Part shown: one piece after another, positions 37,323-45,515 of the stretch | How positions within the stretch are numbered: position 1 is the first letter of the stretch | Layout: each line of letters begins with the position of its first letter | Assembly: GCF_000611645.1 (NCBI RefSeq) | Contig: NW_014013606.1 | Span: 4,075 to 50,953 of the forward strand | Length of the DNA stretch: 46,879 nt | Source: Monoraphidium neglectum | Lineage: Eukaryota; Chlorophyta; Chlorophyceae; Sphaeropleales; Selenastraceae | Direction: 5' to 3' | The notes under the pieces: model-generated | What the model saw: only the letters and a program-made list of their open reading frames with translations | Told to the model about the DNA's origin: nothing | Databases searched by the model: none | Made by a program: the position numbers and the translations under genes

Positions 37323-37409
<87 letters not shown>

Positions 37410-38857
37410 ATTGCTGCTGCCACAGAACGCAGTCGCGGGGATGGCTTTGTGAGGACAAACAGCTCTCAATACATCAGAGGGCCTGATTCGCACCAGGACT
37501 CCAGTGGTCGCTCTTACGTATGCGCATGCTCAAGACTATTTGAAAGCCAAAAGTTTATGTACGAGCGTGTTTCCATTCAGAGTCACACCCTGTAACAGAG
37601 CTGCATCCTACAACGCAATTGTTGTCCTTCTCCAGGTTCCGGAGCTCTGGGCACGGGCAGCCTACCCCTCCTTGAAGCCGCTGGGTAGCTGGGTGGCTGA
37701 CTACGCAGCCAGGGTGGCTTTTGTGAGGGAGTGGCTTGCCAAGGGGCCGCCGGCCTGTTTCTGGCTGCCAGGTGCGTGCAAACATACAGGGGTAAACACG
37801 GGCATGTTGGGTGCCTTCCAAGGTGGCGTAATGCATTGGCAGGGTGGGTGCTCAAACGTGGGGCGCCTGCGACCGTGCAAGGCGGAGGCCCCACTTTGAT
37901 CAGCCTGAGAGCAGCCGTGTGCATGACGTGCATGCATTACTACAAGCCCAGTAGTATTGGTGTGAGCGCGCCCAACGCAGCGCCAAACTGTGTATTGACC
38001 CTGCATTCACGCCGCCATCACAGGCCTGTTCTTCCCTCAGGGCTTCATGACCGGGGTGCTGCAGATGCACGCACGCAAGTACGCCATACCCATCGACACA
38101 CTCGGCTTCGGTTTTAAGGTAAGCCAATGGGACCCCTCCTTCTGGGGTATGCCATCTGAGATCTGCTGTTGTTGCTTGCACACTACTGCCCTCGCGTGTA
38201 CAAGCGTGAAAAGGGATGTGTCTGCACTATGCTCGGCGATCTCAACAACACCTCCATTACAAACGCGCAGGTCCAGGAGCAGCAACTGCGGGAAGAGGTG
38301 ACGTCACCTCCCACCGACGGCGTCCACATCAGCGGGCTCTGGCTGGATGGCGCGCGGTGGGACGCGCAGGGGAGGTGCCTGGCAGAGGCTGAGCCGGGCG
38401 TGATGCTGTCGCCGCTCCCCGTGGTGCACGTGCGTCCACAGCGCGATGCAGCGACCCCTGAGGGCTGCTATTTCTGCCCCCTCTACAAGACCAGCGCCAG
38501 GTGTGTTGGCTGGCCTCAGGCGTGTGCGCTGTGGGGCTTGGAATCAGGCGGAGATCAGGGTGTGCATGCGGTCTCGCTGCACAAGCAAGAGCCAGGGCTG
38601 TACATCTCGCAGCAACAAAGGGTAGTTTGGAATAGTGCCAGCTGGTGCCTGGCCAGCCGCCCTCTTTTAGCCCCACATCCTCCTGCCTGCACAACCGCAC
38701 CACCTTGACTCCCCTCTCCTCCAGGGCCGGGGTGCTGTCCACCACGGGCCAGAGCACAAACTTTGTGCTGTGCGTCGGCCTGCCCATGCGGCCGGGGAGC
38801 GATGCCGACCACTGGGTGCTGCAGGGAGTGGCACTGCTGTGCATGCGGGACGACTGA
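7320..38857 (+). CDS. DNAH6-like: Axonemal inner-arm dynein heavy chain, DNAH6 type (88-exon model)
   Basis: ATP-driven microtubule motor of the flagellar axoneme, single-headed inner-arm class. I joined 88 exons (given in the domain entries) into one uninterrupted frame of 13,341 nt including stop, about 4,446 residues; 87 introns average ~209 bp. Order: low-complexity N-terminus, tail, linker, AAA1-AAA6 with stalk and microtubule-binding domain between AAA4 and AAA5, then the long C-terminal domain of axonemal chains. P-loops: GPAGTGKT (AAA1, ~1673-1680), GPTGGGKT (AAA2, ~1954), GSTGVGKS (AAA3, ~2316), GVGGSGKQ (AAA4, ~2694). Recalled vertebrate DNAH6 matches best, e.g. [40 protein letters not shown]. 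No frameshift or internal stop is needed, so I infer a working gene. The start (Met 7320) is the least certain part; four introns use GC donors. Confidence 0.93.
14881..14934. repeat. GT-rich degenerate microsatellite in dynein intron
   Basis: Interrupted TG/GTG repeat shortly after the donor that follows exon 21 (14733-14855). No coding role. Confidence 0.8.
15751..15788. repeat. 14-bp tandem repeat in dynein intron
   Basis: Unit TCAGTGATGCTGGG, two full copies plus ten bases of a third, in the intron between exons ending 15623 and starting 15873. Confidence 0.9.
18033..20077 (+). other. Dynein exons 31-37: AAA1, main ATPase site
   Basis: Exons: 18033-18174, 18373-18470, 18657-18731, 18969-19139, 19377-19430, 19613-19708, 19974-20077. 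Contains [18 protein letters not shown], the Walker A loop GPAGTGKTE (split between exons 31 and 32), Walker B CFDEFNRI (exon 33), [14 protein letters not shown] (sensor region), LFRPMAMM and SEGF. Every residue expected for ATP hydrolysis at the principal site is present, which argues against a decaying gene. Confidence 0.92.
20271..22743 (+). other. Dynein exons 38-45: AAA2
   Basis: Exons: 20271-20373, 20614-20742, 20920-21018, 21206-21301, 21436-21541, 21752-21936, 22138-22320, 22516-22743. Contains [10 protein letters not shown], the P-loop [22 protein letters not shown], the [14 protein letters not shown]alker B region, and [13 protein letters not shown]. The last exon is read through a possible GTGCGC donor at 22703 and ended at 22743, because the extra residues match the family and the frame requires it. 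Confidence 0.9.
22948..25173 (+). other. Dynein exons 46-51: AAA3
   Basis: Exons: 22948-23055, 23291-23616, 23848-23982, 24271-24360, 24538-24699, 24960-25173. Contains VPTVDTVRY, the P-loop GSTGVGKS, Walker [58 protein letters not shown] and RVFHDRL. An Ala/Gly-rich insert (about 23437-23520) expands the loop after the P-loop helix. The intron between 24699 and 24960 contains a frame-preserving candidate cassette exon, reported separately. Confidence 0.9.
24017..24077. repeat. Alternating (TG)n-(CG)n tract in dynein intron
   Basis: About 60 bp of alternating purine-pyrimidine sequence, TG-rich then pure CG, about 35 bases after the donor at 23983. Such tracts readily adopt Z-DNA under negative supercoiling. 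Confidence 0.85.
25404..27953 (+). other. Dynein exons 52-60: AAA4
   Basis: Exons: 25404-25497, 25723-25839, 26045-26167, 26336-26430, 26575-26676, 26908-27089, 27295-27418, 27649-27737, 27885-27953. Contains the P-loop [67 protein letters not shown] and [11 protein letters not shown]. Exon 55 (26336-26430) is followed by GCAAGC, a GC donor; all other donors in this block are GT. Confidence 0.9.
28120..30545 (+). other. Dynein exons 61-67: stalk coiled coil and microtubule-binding domain
   Basis: Exons: 28120-28363, 28588-28674, 28925-29029, 29262-29385, 29641-29713, 29922-30102, 30364-30545. Exon 61 encodes the outgoing helix ([12 protein letters not shown]), exons 62-65 the tip ([42 protein letters not shown]), exons 66-67 the returning helix ([12 protein letters not shown]) followed by [14 protein letters not shown]. 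Exons 62 and 66 are followed by GCAAGA and GCATGT, GC donors. The tip length looks standard, consistent with microtubule binding. Confidence 0.88.
30769..32828 (+). other. Dynein exons 68-74: AAA5
   Basis: Exons: 30769-30868, 31031-31135, 31332-31458, 31688-31811, 32097-32187, 32371-32481, 32715-32828. Contains [81 protein letters not shown] and [11 protein letters not shown]. Exon 73 ends before GCACGC, a GC donor; no GT follows that would keep the conserved [10 protein letters not shown] join. The intron after exon 71 starts with an ATTAC microsatellite. Confidence 0.9.
31813..31837. repeat. ATTAC pentanucleotide microsatellite
   Basis: Four to five copies of ATTAC with one substitution, beginning immediately after the donor that follows exon 71. 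Intronic. Confidence 0.8.
33028..35583 (+). other. Dynein exons 75-81: AAA6
   Basis: Exons: 33028-33587 (560 nt, the second largest), 33773-33904, 34116-34228, 34419-34621, 34861-34951, 35182-35270, 35503-35583. Contains [103 protein letters not shown] and [10 protein letters not shown]. As in other dyneins, AAA6 has no P-loop. Confidence 0.92.
36975..37010 (+). repeat. (CAG)12 encoding polyglutamine in dynein C-terminal region
   Basis: Twelve pure CAG codons at about residues 4180-4191, after an acidic stretch and before [16 protein letters not shown]. The surrounding segment (about 36840-37015) is rich in Gln, His, Glu and Ala and is absent from the recalled animal homologue, so it is a lineage-specific loop insert. 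Confidence 0.95.
37224..37409. repeat. (CTG)n tract in dynein intron 84
   Basis: About 186 bp: pure CTG to 37281 (~19 units), an interrupted middle, then a pure run 37332-37409 (~26 units). It starts 39 bases after the donor (37185) and lies in the intron before exon 37636-37771. The minus-strand Gln/Ala/Ser frames through it are artefacts of the repeat. Confidence 0.95.
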
Positions 38858-39558
38858 CCGGTTGGTGGCCAGCCCTGCATACATGCATTGACTGTCTGGC
38901 GCACGCCGCCGCGAACGACGCAGACGGCCGTGCTGGTGTGCGCACAGATCCAACTCAATGATGATAGTCATCGATTTTGATGAATGATAAGTTGACAATA
39001 GCCGGCTTGCAGGATCAAAAAGCACTTGAGTAATGACTCAACAGGCAGCTGCCCCTTTGACAAGCAGCTTTGAAGGGGCGATCGCGAGCTTGGCACGTGA
39101 CAGCAAGCAAGTGCCAGCGGTAACCAGCTTCGATAGTGTGGGCAGGACCACCGGTGCAGTTCCGCGGCGCAGCTGTCTACACCGAACCCGATTGAAGTCT
39201 CGGCGATCCGGGCAATGGGACTCGGAGGGCGCCTGCCGCGGCCACTCTCGGAGAATATGACATGCAAGCTGCTGGGCGGAGAGGGTGCGCGTCGGGCGTG
39301 CTTCTCGTCACTTGCGTGTGGACAGGTCGGGTCGCCGGTGGTGCTGCTCATTGTGCTTGTGTGTTGCCTTGAGTAGCTCGATGCATCCAAGGGCGACCGT
39401 CCACCTGGGCCCACAGCATACTCACACATTGCCTGATGGCAAGATGCCAGCGTATCGCTGTTGGGGGTGTCGACAACCAGGCCCTGCTGATTGAGGCGAA
39501 AAGCAAGGGTGGAGGGTGCGCCCCCCCTCTTGGGATGGTAGCAATAACCTTCAGAGCC
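38858..39558. other. Intergenic region between dynein and FkbM genes
   Basis: Holds the dynein 3' UTR and the promoter/5' UTR of the next gene. A 75-codon open frame at 39033-39260 resembles no family. I saw no TGTAA close to the dynein stop. Confidence 0.4.
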
Positions 39559-42049
39559 ATGGATGCGCTCAAAAGAAAAACACGTATTTTTCCTTCTTCA
39601 ATACACTATTTAATGAGCCTCGTGCCTCTCGCGGCAGAATTGGTGCCCTGAAGGGGCGGTGCCTCCGCAGATGCACTGCCGTGGGTGACGACACCCCAGT
39701 CCGGACTGTGCCGCCGCGCCTTCCCGCTCTCTAGGGACCCTCGCCCCCCTGCATCCCTGGATCCGCAGGCAAGGTTGCTGTCGGCGTCTTGCTTGGTGCC
39801 ATCATCACGCTGTTGGCAACACACGCCGCGAACACAGGCTGCCTCGGCCAGTCCGGCGCAACAGTCCGGTACTCGTATGTCGGCGGGACGCCCGGCCGCA
39901 CGCATGGCCCATTGAACGCCGCCGCGGCATCGGCAGCCTGGGTCATGCCGATGGTGCGGCCCGCCAACCTCACGACGATGCAGCTGCTGGATGCAAACCC
40001 GGGGCTGACGGCTGCAGAGATGCGGTCGCTGATGCAAGTTCACCAGGAGCTGTTCTGCAGGTGAGGGCTCTGCTGGGGCCGAAGCTCTGCTGGCGGCAGC
40101 GGACGAGGGACAGGCAGGGGTGGCAGCGTACCAGTGGTAGGTGCCGCACTGCATGATATGTTGTGCATTCAGTCCTCGCAGGTTCGATCTAAGCAGTTCT
40201 GCGCCGGCAGGCACGACGATGGCCACAAGAGGGCACGCTGGCTCATACATACACCAAGACTGCTCCAAACGCACCCATCGCCACGCCGTCGCACGCGCAC
40301 CTGCACCACACATGCACCTGCACCCACAAACGCGTGCAGCGGCGGCAGACCAGACGTCGACGTGAACGGCAGCGCCCGCGTGAAACGCATGGAGCTGCCC
40401 AAGTTCAGCCTGTTCATGTACGATGGCCACGACATTGTCAGCGACCACATGAAGGGCGGTGGCTGGGAGAAAGAGGTGTGCGGGCGGGGCCGGCGGCGCC
40501 GCAGGCTTGGCTCGCCTACTGCAATGCCCCCGCCGCCAGTTGTGCAGAACCTGCAGCGCACGCTCTTGGCACCCCTGCGTGCTTGCTGCATGATGAGGGG
40601 CACTGGCGCTGCTGTGCACATGCCTAAGCAGGGCGGGAGGGCTGTGAGGCTGTGATATGTGAGACACACAGTGGACATCACAGCAGCAGCGGCAGCGGCA
40701 GCGCCAGCGCCAGTGCCAGCGGCGGGAGTGGGTTACCATGTAAGCGAGCCGCTGCCGCCATCCGCGCACTGCTGATTGACAGGAAATTGACGAAATGCTC
40801 TGGGCACTCGAGGCGAAGGTGCCGCCCGCCGGCACACCGGTGCAAGGCAAGCTGCCGCCGGCCAGAACTTGGGCAAAGCCCTCGCGGCCGCTGATGGTGG
40901 AGGTCGGCGCCAATGTTGGATGGGTGAGTGCTGCGAGCTGCGGCCCGAGGGCTGCCTTGTTAATTTGCCGACTGTGGAAGGAGTGGCGGGCAAACCCTTG
41001 ATGTACGCAGGGCTGGTACATAGAATGGGTCATGCACGTATCAAAAGACAGCAAGGAGAATTCGTTTCGTTTCCCTGTCACTAACCAGTTTACCATCCCT
41101 CACTTGCTCTTCTGCTCCCAACTCACGCTTCAGTTTACGGTGAACGCTGCGGCCGCCGGCGCCGATGTGGCTGCATTTGAGGGTAGGTTAGCCTGGACGC
41201 CGGGCCTCCACCGATCGGCCTGCCTAGTCAGCGTTCAAAGCCGAGCTCAAGGGTCTGGACTGCCAGAGAACAACGCTTGTGCGTGCGCAACGCACTTCCA
41301 GTCATTCGGTGGCGACGGAGGCTTTGAAGTTGTGCACTTTGTTTGCTCGTGAGTATCAACACACGTATGAACCTACCTGTTTCCCCCTTGACTTCCTGGC
41401 TCACCTGCCATGTACCTGCCCACCACCAAACGCAGCCATGTCTGAAAACACCCTGCTGATGCGCAACACGCTCTGCGACAACCCAAAGCTAGCCGCGCGC
41501 GTCGCTCTTCACGGGACTGGCCTTGGCTCCAGGTGAGGCGCGGCGCACTTGCGCGAACTCTCTGATCTACCTGCTGCATAGGCTCGGACGCGCATGCACT
41601 GTGCACCAAACAGGCCCAGCAGTAGCCTGGTCCTTACTTCAGGCTCACCCACACACTTCTCATGCTCAGCAATTCGGGATGCTATTACATGCTCAGCAAT
41701 TCGGGACGCTACTAATTGGAAACTTGCACTTTGCAATGTCTCAAAGCTGTCCATTGCCAGGCCTGGTCGCTCAATCGACGTGCACCTCACCTGTCCAACC
41801 TGAGCCGCAACCACCTTTCAGACTTGGACCCTGAAACCTGGGGAAACCCATCCCCCTTTTGACGGCATCAGGCGGTCCACTTGCCACATGATCAGTGGCG
41901 ATGGGAACCTGGGGGACGGCCTCAGCATCTGCGACAGGGACCCGCAGGTGGACATCAAGGCACAGGCCAAAGCTGGACATACTTACCTGGTGCGCAGTGT
42001 GCGTGTGCGTGTGTGTAAGCGTGTGTTTGTGCACGCACGCGCGCGCGCA

Positions 42050-42081
<32 letters not shown>

Positions 42082-43374
42082 TGGCATGTCTGCGAGCACG
42101 CTTTCGTTGTGCGCATGCATGGGATGCGTTTGCGCCATGCAAAGGCCGCCTGGCGCGTTGAACTCTGGCCATGAACGCCCTAGCCTTGCACATTCCACCT
42201 ACATCCACCGCCAACCCCCTGGTTGAGCCCACCTAATGGTCGCCGTCGCATGCAGCTGCGTGGCGAGATGACCACCATGCGTCTGGATCCGGATAGCCTC
42301 CTGGATGAGGAGGTGCAGGTGAGTGTGGGAGAGCATCACGGGAACAGGGGTCGTGCCACACGGCCAGGCGCTGTCCTCGGTTGCACCTGTATGAGCACCC
42401 ACCCATCAAGCTGTCAATGCCATGTGGCTGCCAACTTCCATACCACGTCACCTCCGCTGCGGGCATGTGCCGTGTGCCCGAACCCTGTGTTGGGCGCAGG
42501 TCTTGAAGATGGACATAGAGAGCTTTGAGCTGGACGCCCTGCGCGGCGCTTCTGGCCTGATGCGGCACCACAACGTCTGGTTCATGATTATTGAGTGCAA
42601 CGTAAGCAGCGCACTCACGCCGTTCACTTGCTGTCTGCTGGGTGCAGCTCAGCAAGCGGGGGGGATCCTAACTATGCATTATGACTCCAACAGCGTGCAA
42701 CATGCGGCAGGGCGCCCCTGCATGCTGTTGCCTGCGACGCAGCTGATTGCCTCCTTTCATCGCTCTCCCTGCTCCCCTAAAACAGGTCGGGATGATCGGC
42801 GAGGCCGCAAAGATTGAGCTGTGAGTGCCTGGCTTCCAGATTCTTGCCAGGGCAAGGTAGTGGGGTACTATATTTTTGGCAACATATAATTCCGCCCCTC
42901 CCCATGCACATCACTTGAACAATTGTTCTGGTTCACCATTGCAAAGTCCAGGTCCCTCATGTGTTTATAATCTACTCAAACACAATACCAGCCTCACTGG
43001 AAATAAAGTTGCACCATCCCTCTGCAGCCGCCAGCACAATCAACAGCTGACCTTCTCAATTTTTCTGTCTCAGAGGGGCTCACATGCGAACGTTGCGATG
43101 TAAATTGCACCACATACACGCACTTCCTTCCACCACCACCGGCACCCTAATCGTCACTGCGCACCTTCACAACCTCCACCACGCACGTGCAACCCACAGG
43201 ATGACATTTATAGACAACCTGGGCTACGCAATCAGCAACAGGTCATTCAGGGGCCCCTGGATAGACCCTGCGCAGATCAGCAATGGCACCACCAAGCTGG
43301 ACAGGGTCAGCCTGTTTGCAGTCAAGAAGACGTGGAAAGCAGCCCAAGACAAGGTGGACAGGCGCCTGCTGTGA
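39559..43374 (+). CDS. FkbM-family SAM methyltransferase with N-terminal membrane anchor
   Basis: Probable O-methyltransferase of a sugar or other small group, Golgi/ER-lumenal by topology. Eleven exons: 39559-39583, 39769-40060, 40340-40475, 40783-40923, 41134-41182, 41436-41532, 41872-41989, 42256-42318, 42500-42601, 42786-42820, 43200-43374 (TGA), joining in frame to 410 residues. The 25-nt first exon supplies Met and a basic tail (MDALKRKTR); exon 2 continues with a hydrophobic anchor (VAVGVLLGAIITLLATHAA). The catalytic domain shows the SAM loop VEVGANVGW, a loosely matching AAFEAMSENTLLMRNTL segment where acidic-plus-neighbour contacts are expected, SGDGNLGDG, MRLDPDSLL, and the family signature VLKMDIESFELDALRGA followed by IIECN. 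Exon 1 is an inference, since exon 2 has no in-frame ATG; later exons are well supported. Substrate unknown. Confidence 0.8.
41661..41714. repeat. 27-bp direct tandem duplication in FkbM intron
   Basis: Two adjacent 27-bp copies (41661-41687 and 41688-41714) beginning CATGCTCAGCAATTCGGGA, identical at 25 of 27 positions; both differences are T to C. Intronic. Confidence 0.9.
42050..42082. repeat. (TG)n(AG)n compound microsatellite in FkbM intron
   Basis: TG run followed directly by AG run, preceded by an alternating CG tract (42031-42049). Lies in the intron between exons 41872-41989 and 42256-42318. Confidence 0.9.
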
Positions 43375-43597
43375 TAACATATGTTCAAACAAACAGGCTG
43401 ACGCTGCATTATCACCGATGATGACGAAGTTAATGAGCGCTGGCGTATGCAAAGGGGTGAAGGCCTGGGCAGTGAGGCCGCTCAAGCGATGCAGGCGTCC
43501 GCAGGCGTGGGTGTAGTTTTTGCAAATGTGAGGGCTTTTGCAGTTGTCCCGCAGTCCGGACGTATATGTGAAAGATTGGCTTTGCCCAGAATGCCAT

Positions 43598-43636
<39 letters not shown>

Positions 43637-44934
43637 AGAGAGAGAGAGAGAGATAGCAGCGCGTGTGTGATTATCAGTGTGCTCAGATCAGTTGGCTTCC
43701 TGGTTGCTTGATCAACCATTTTGCCCGATTCATGTCACCAGCATGCCTGCTTTTGTTGCGCAACCTTGAGATTAAGAGGAGGGTAGGTACCTGGAACCCT
43801 GATGGCCTTTAGGGTTCCATGGATCGCACGACCTGCTTTTCCCCTTCAGAAAGAGGGGCCTAGGCAGCAGCTGGCTGGCTGGATTACAGCTGACAGTTGC
43901 CACTTCATGCTGAAACGGTTAGGCCTGCTTTTCTCTCATTGTCATGCATGATAGTCAATCGCCGTCATAACATTACGGTGTGATGTATGCCTGCTGTTGT
44001 TCCCAAGAGTGATTGGATGGTTGCGGGACGGAGCACGTGAACAGTGCTTAAGGTGGATTCAGCTTGTGCTCAAATGGTCGTGGAGAATCGTGTGGACTGG
44101 GGATGATTTATGCAGTGTCATACTTGTGTCACAAGTGACCCATCGTCTCGGACTCGACGAGCCTTTGAACATATTTTGACATGCAGACTGACAACATTCA
44201 TCTGTGGCCCACCCACATTTGTAATTAACACACTGTCTCTGAACTGCAGAAGTTCCTGCTTTGGCCAAGTCTATGATTCATGATTCAACAGACTGGCCCC
44301 CCTCGTTGAGATGCAGCAGGTGTCTGCACCTGTAGCCAGACACACAGCGCGCTAGGCTGATCTGTAATGGGTCGTGAACCCCTATGGCAGCCCCGGGCTG
44401 CGGGCGTGGGAGCTTGGTATGAACGGTGGGGCGGCCCACTGCCTTCTTTGTGCACCCACGCTTCCTTCCAGCCCTCAGGACTCAGGGCTTCCCCTACTTT
44501 GAATCAGGGCCTCGCGTGAGGGTGATCGCCAATCTCATGTTCCAGGTGAATGGGATGCATGTGCGTGTTGATGAAGAGCTGACAACTCATTCAACTACAG
44601 GCACTTACTCCAAACACAGAGCCGTGACCGATAAGCTTTTTGAAACCTTGAAACTGGGGTTGACTAGTACTTTTGTTTGATGTGAGCGTACTTAACCCCC
44701 TGGCTTCCACGTGACGTCCTGCTCAGCTCTGCCAGCCCCCCCCCAACCATCAAAACAGTGGGTTGCGGCCGGCATGTAGGTTACTCAGCCGTGGGTAGAA
44801 AAAAAACTCAGCTTGCGCCAGGACAAAATCGCTGCCACCCCAGCAAGCTAGAGCTTATGCCGAGATGGACTTTTCATGCGTTTGCACCCACCCGCATTCA
44901 AGCAGGGGGCATCAGACCAGCCCGCTGCCGGGGT
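43375..44934. other. Intergenic region between convergent FkbM and prolyl oligopeptidase genes
   Basis: Contains both 3' UTRs and a (TG)n(GA)n compound repeat (43597-43652). An open frame at 44426-44680 (starting at GTG, 84 codons) has no recognisable family and no supporting context. I see no RNA gene or mobile element. Confidence 0.45.
43597..43652. repeat. (TG)18(GA)10 compound microsatellite
   Basis: TG run to 43632 then GA run to 43652, in the 3' flank of the FkbM gene. Same composition as the intronic repeat at 42050. Confidence 0.9.
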
Positions 44935-45479
44935 TCACGACTTGGTGGGCCCACCCCTCCACTCGGCGCCCAACGCCTTGGCAGCAAAGGCCATGAGGTC
45001 TGCCGTCTCCTGGATCACCTTGGCGGTCGGCTTGCCGGCGCCGTGGCCCGCGCGCACCTGAGAGGGCCGGAAGTGGGGCAGCAGGCAGGTGTTGCGATTG
45101 AGCAGTTGCATGTTCTGATGCCAACAGGAAGGCAGCCCGCATTGCACACGCTCAGCATGGTGAGCACCAGTGACTCCAGTTGGCACTGCTGCGGCTCTCT
45201 CTCAGGCAGTTGCGAACATCGGGCAGACACTTCTCCTAGCTGCATCAATGTCATGTCGGGCGTGCACGCACCTCGACCCTGATGAGCAGGGGGTTGCGCT
45301 GCTTGCTGCTGGTGGGGTTGCCCGCGGCCAGCTCGTGCTGCAAAGTGGCTATTAGCTTGTGGCTGTGGAGAGGCACCACCCTGCAGGGGGTGCAAAGATA
45401 AACGTGCAGGTGCGTGCCACATATGTCACAAATGTGTACGTGTGCACTTGTGAGAGAGTGTGTGTAAAGGAGAGAGAGA

Positions 45480-45515
<36 letters not shown>

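Larger units (their letters stand above)
35826..38857 (+). other. Dynein exons 82-88: C-terminal domain, stop codon
   Basis: Exons: 35826-35931, 36137-36368, 36596-37184, 37636-37771, 38024-38118, 38271-38500, 38725-38857 (TGA 38855-38857). Contains [88 protein letters not shown] and a final VALLCMRDD. Exon 84 (589 nt) carries an extra acidic/Gln/His segment with 12 consecutive Gln. This full C-terminal extension is what marks axonemal chains, not cytoplasmic dynein 1 of short-tailed lineages. Confidence 0.92.

Noticed and set aside
36771..37493. Minus-strand frames rich in Ala, Gln or Ser through the CAG and CTG tracts
   Set aside because: Shadows of dynein exon 84 and its intron; the plus frame carries conserved dynein motifs.
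39033..39260. 75-codon open frame after the dynein stop
   Set aside because: No recognisable domain, and it fits neither neighbouring gene model.
44426..44680. 84-codon open frame between the FkbM and peptidase genes
   Set aside because: Begins at GTG, no family resemblance, no splice partner evident; probably 3' flank.
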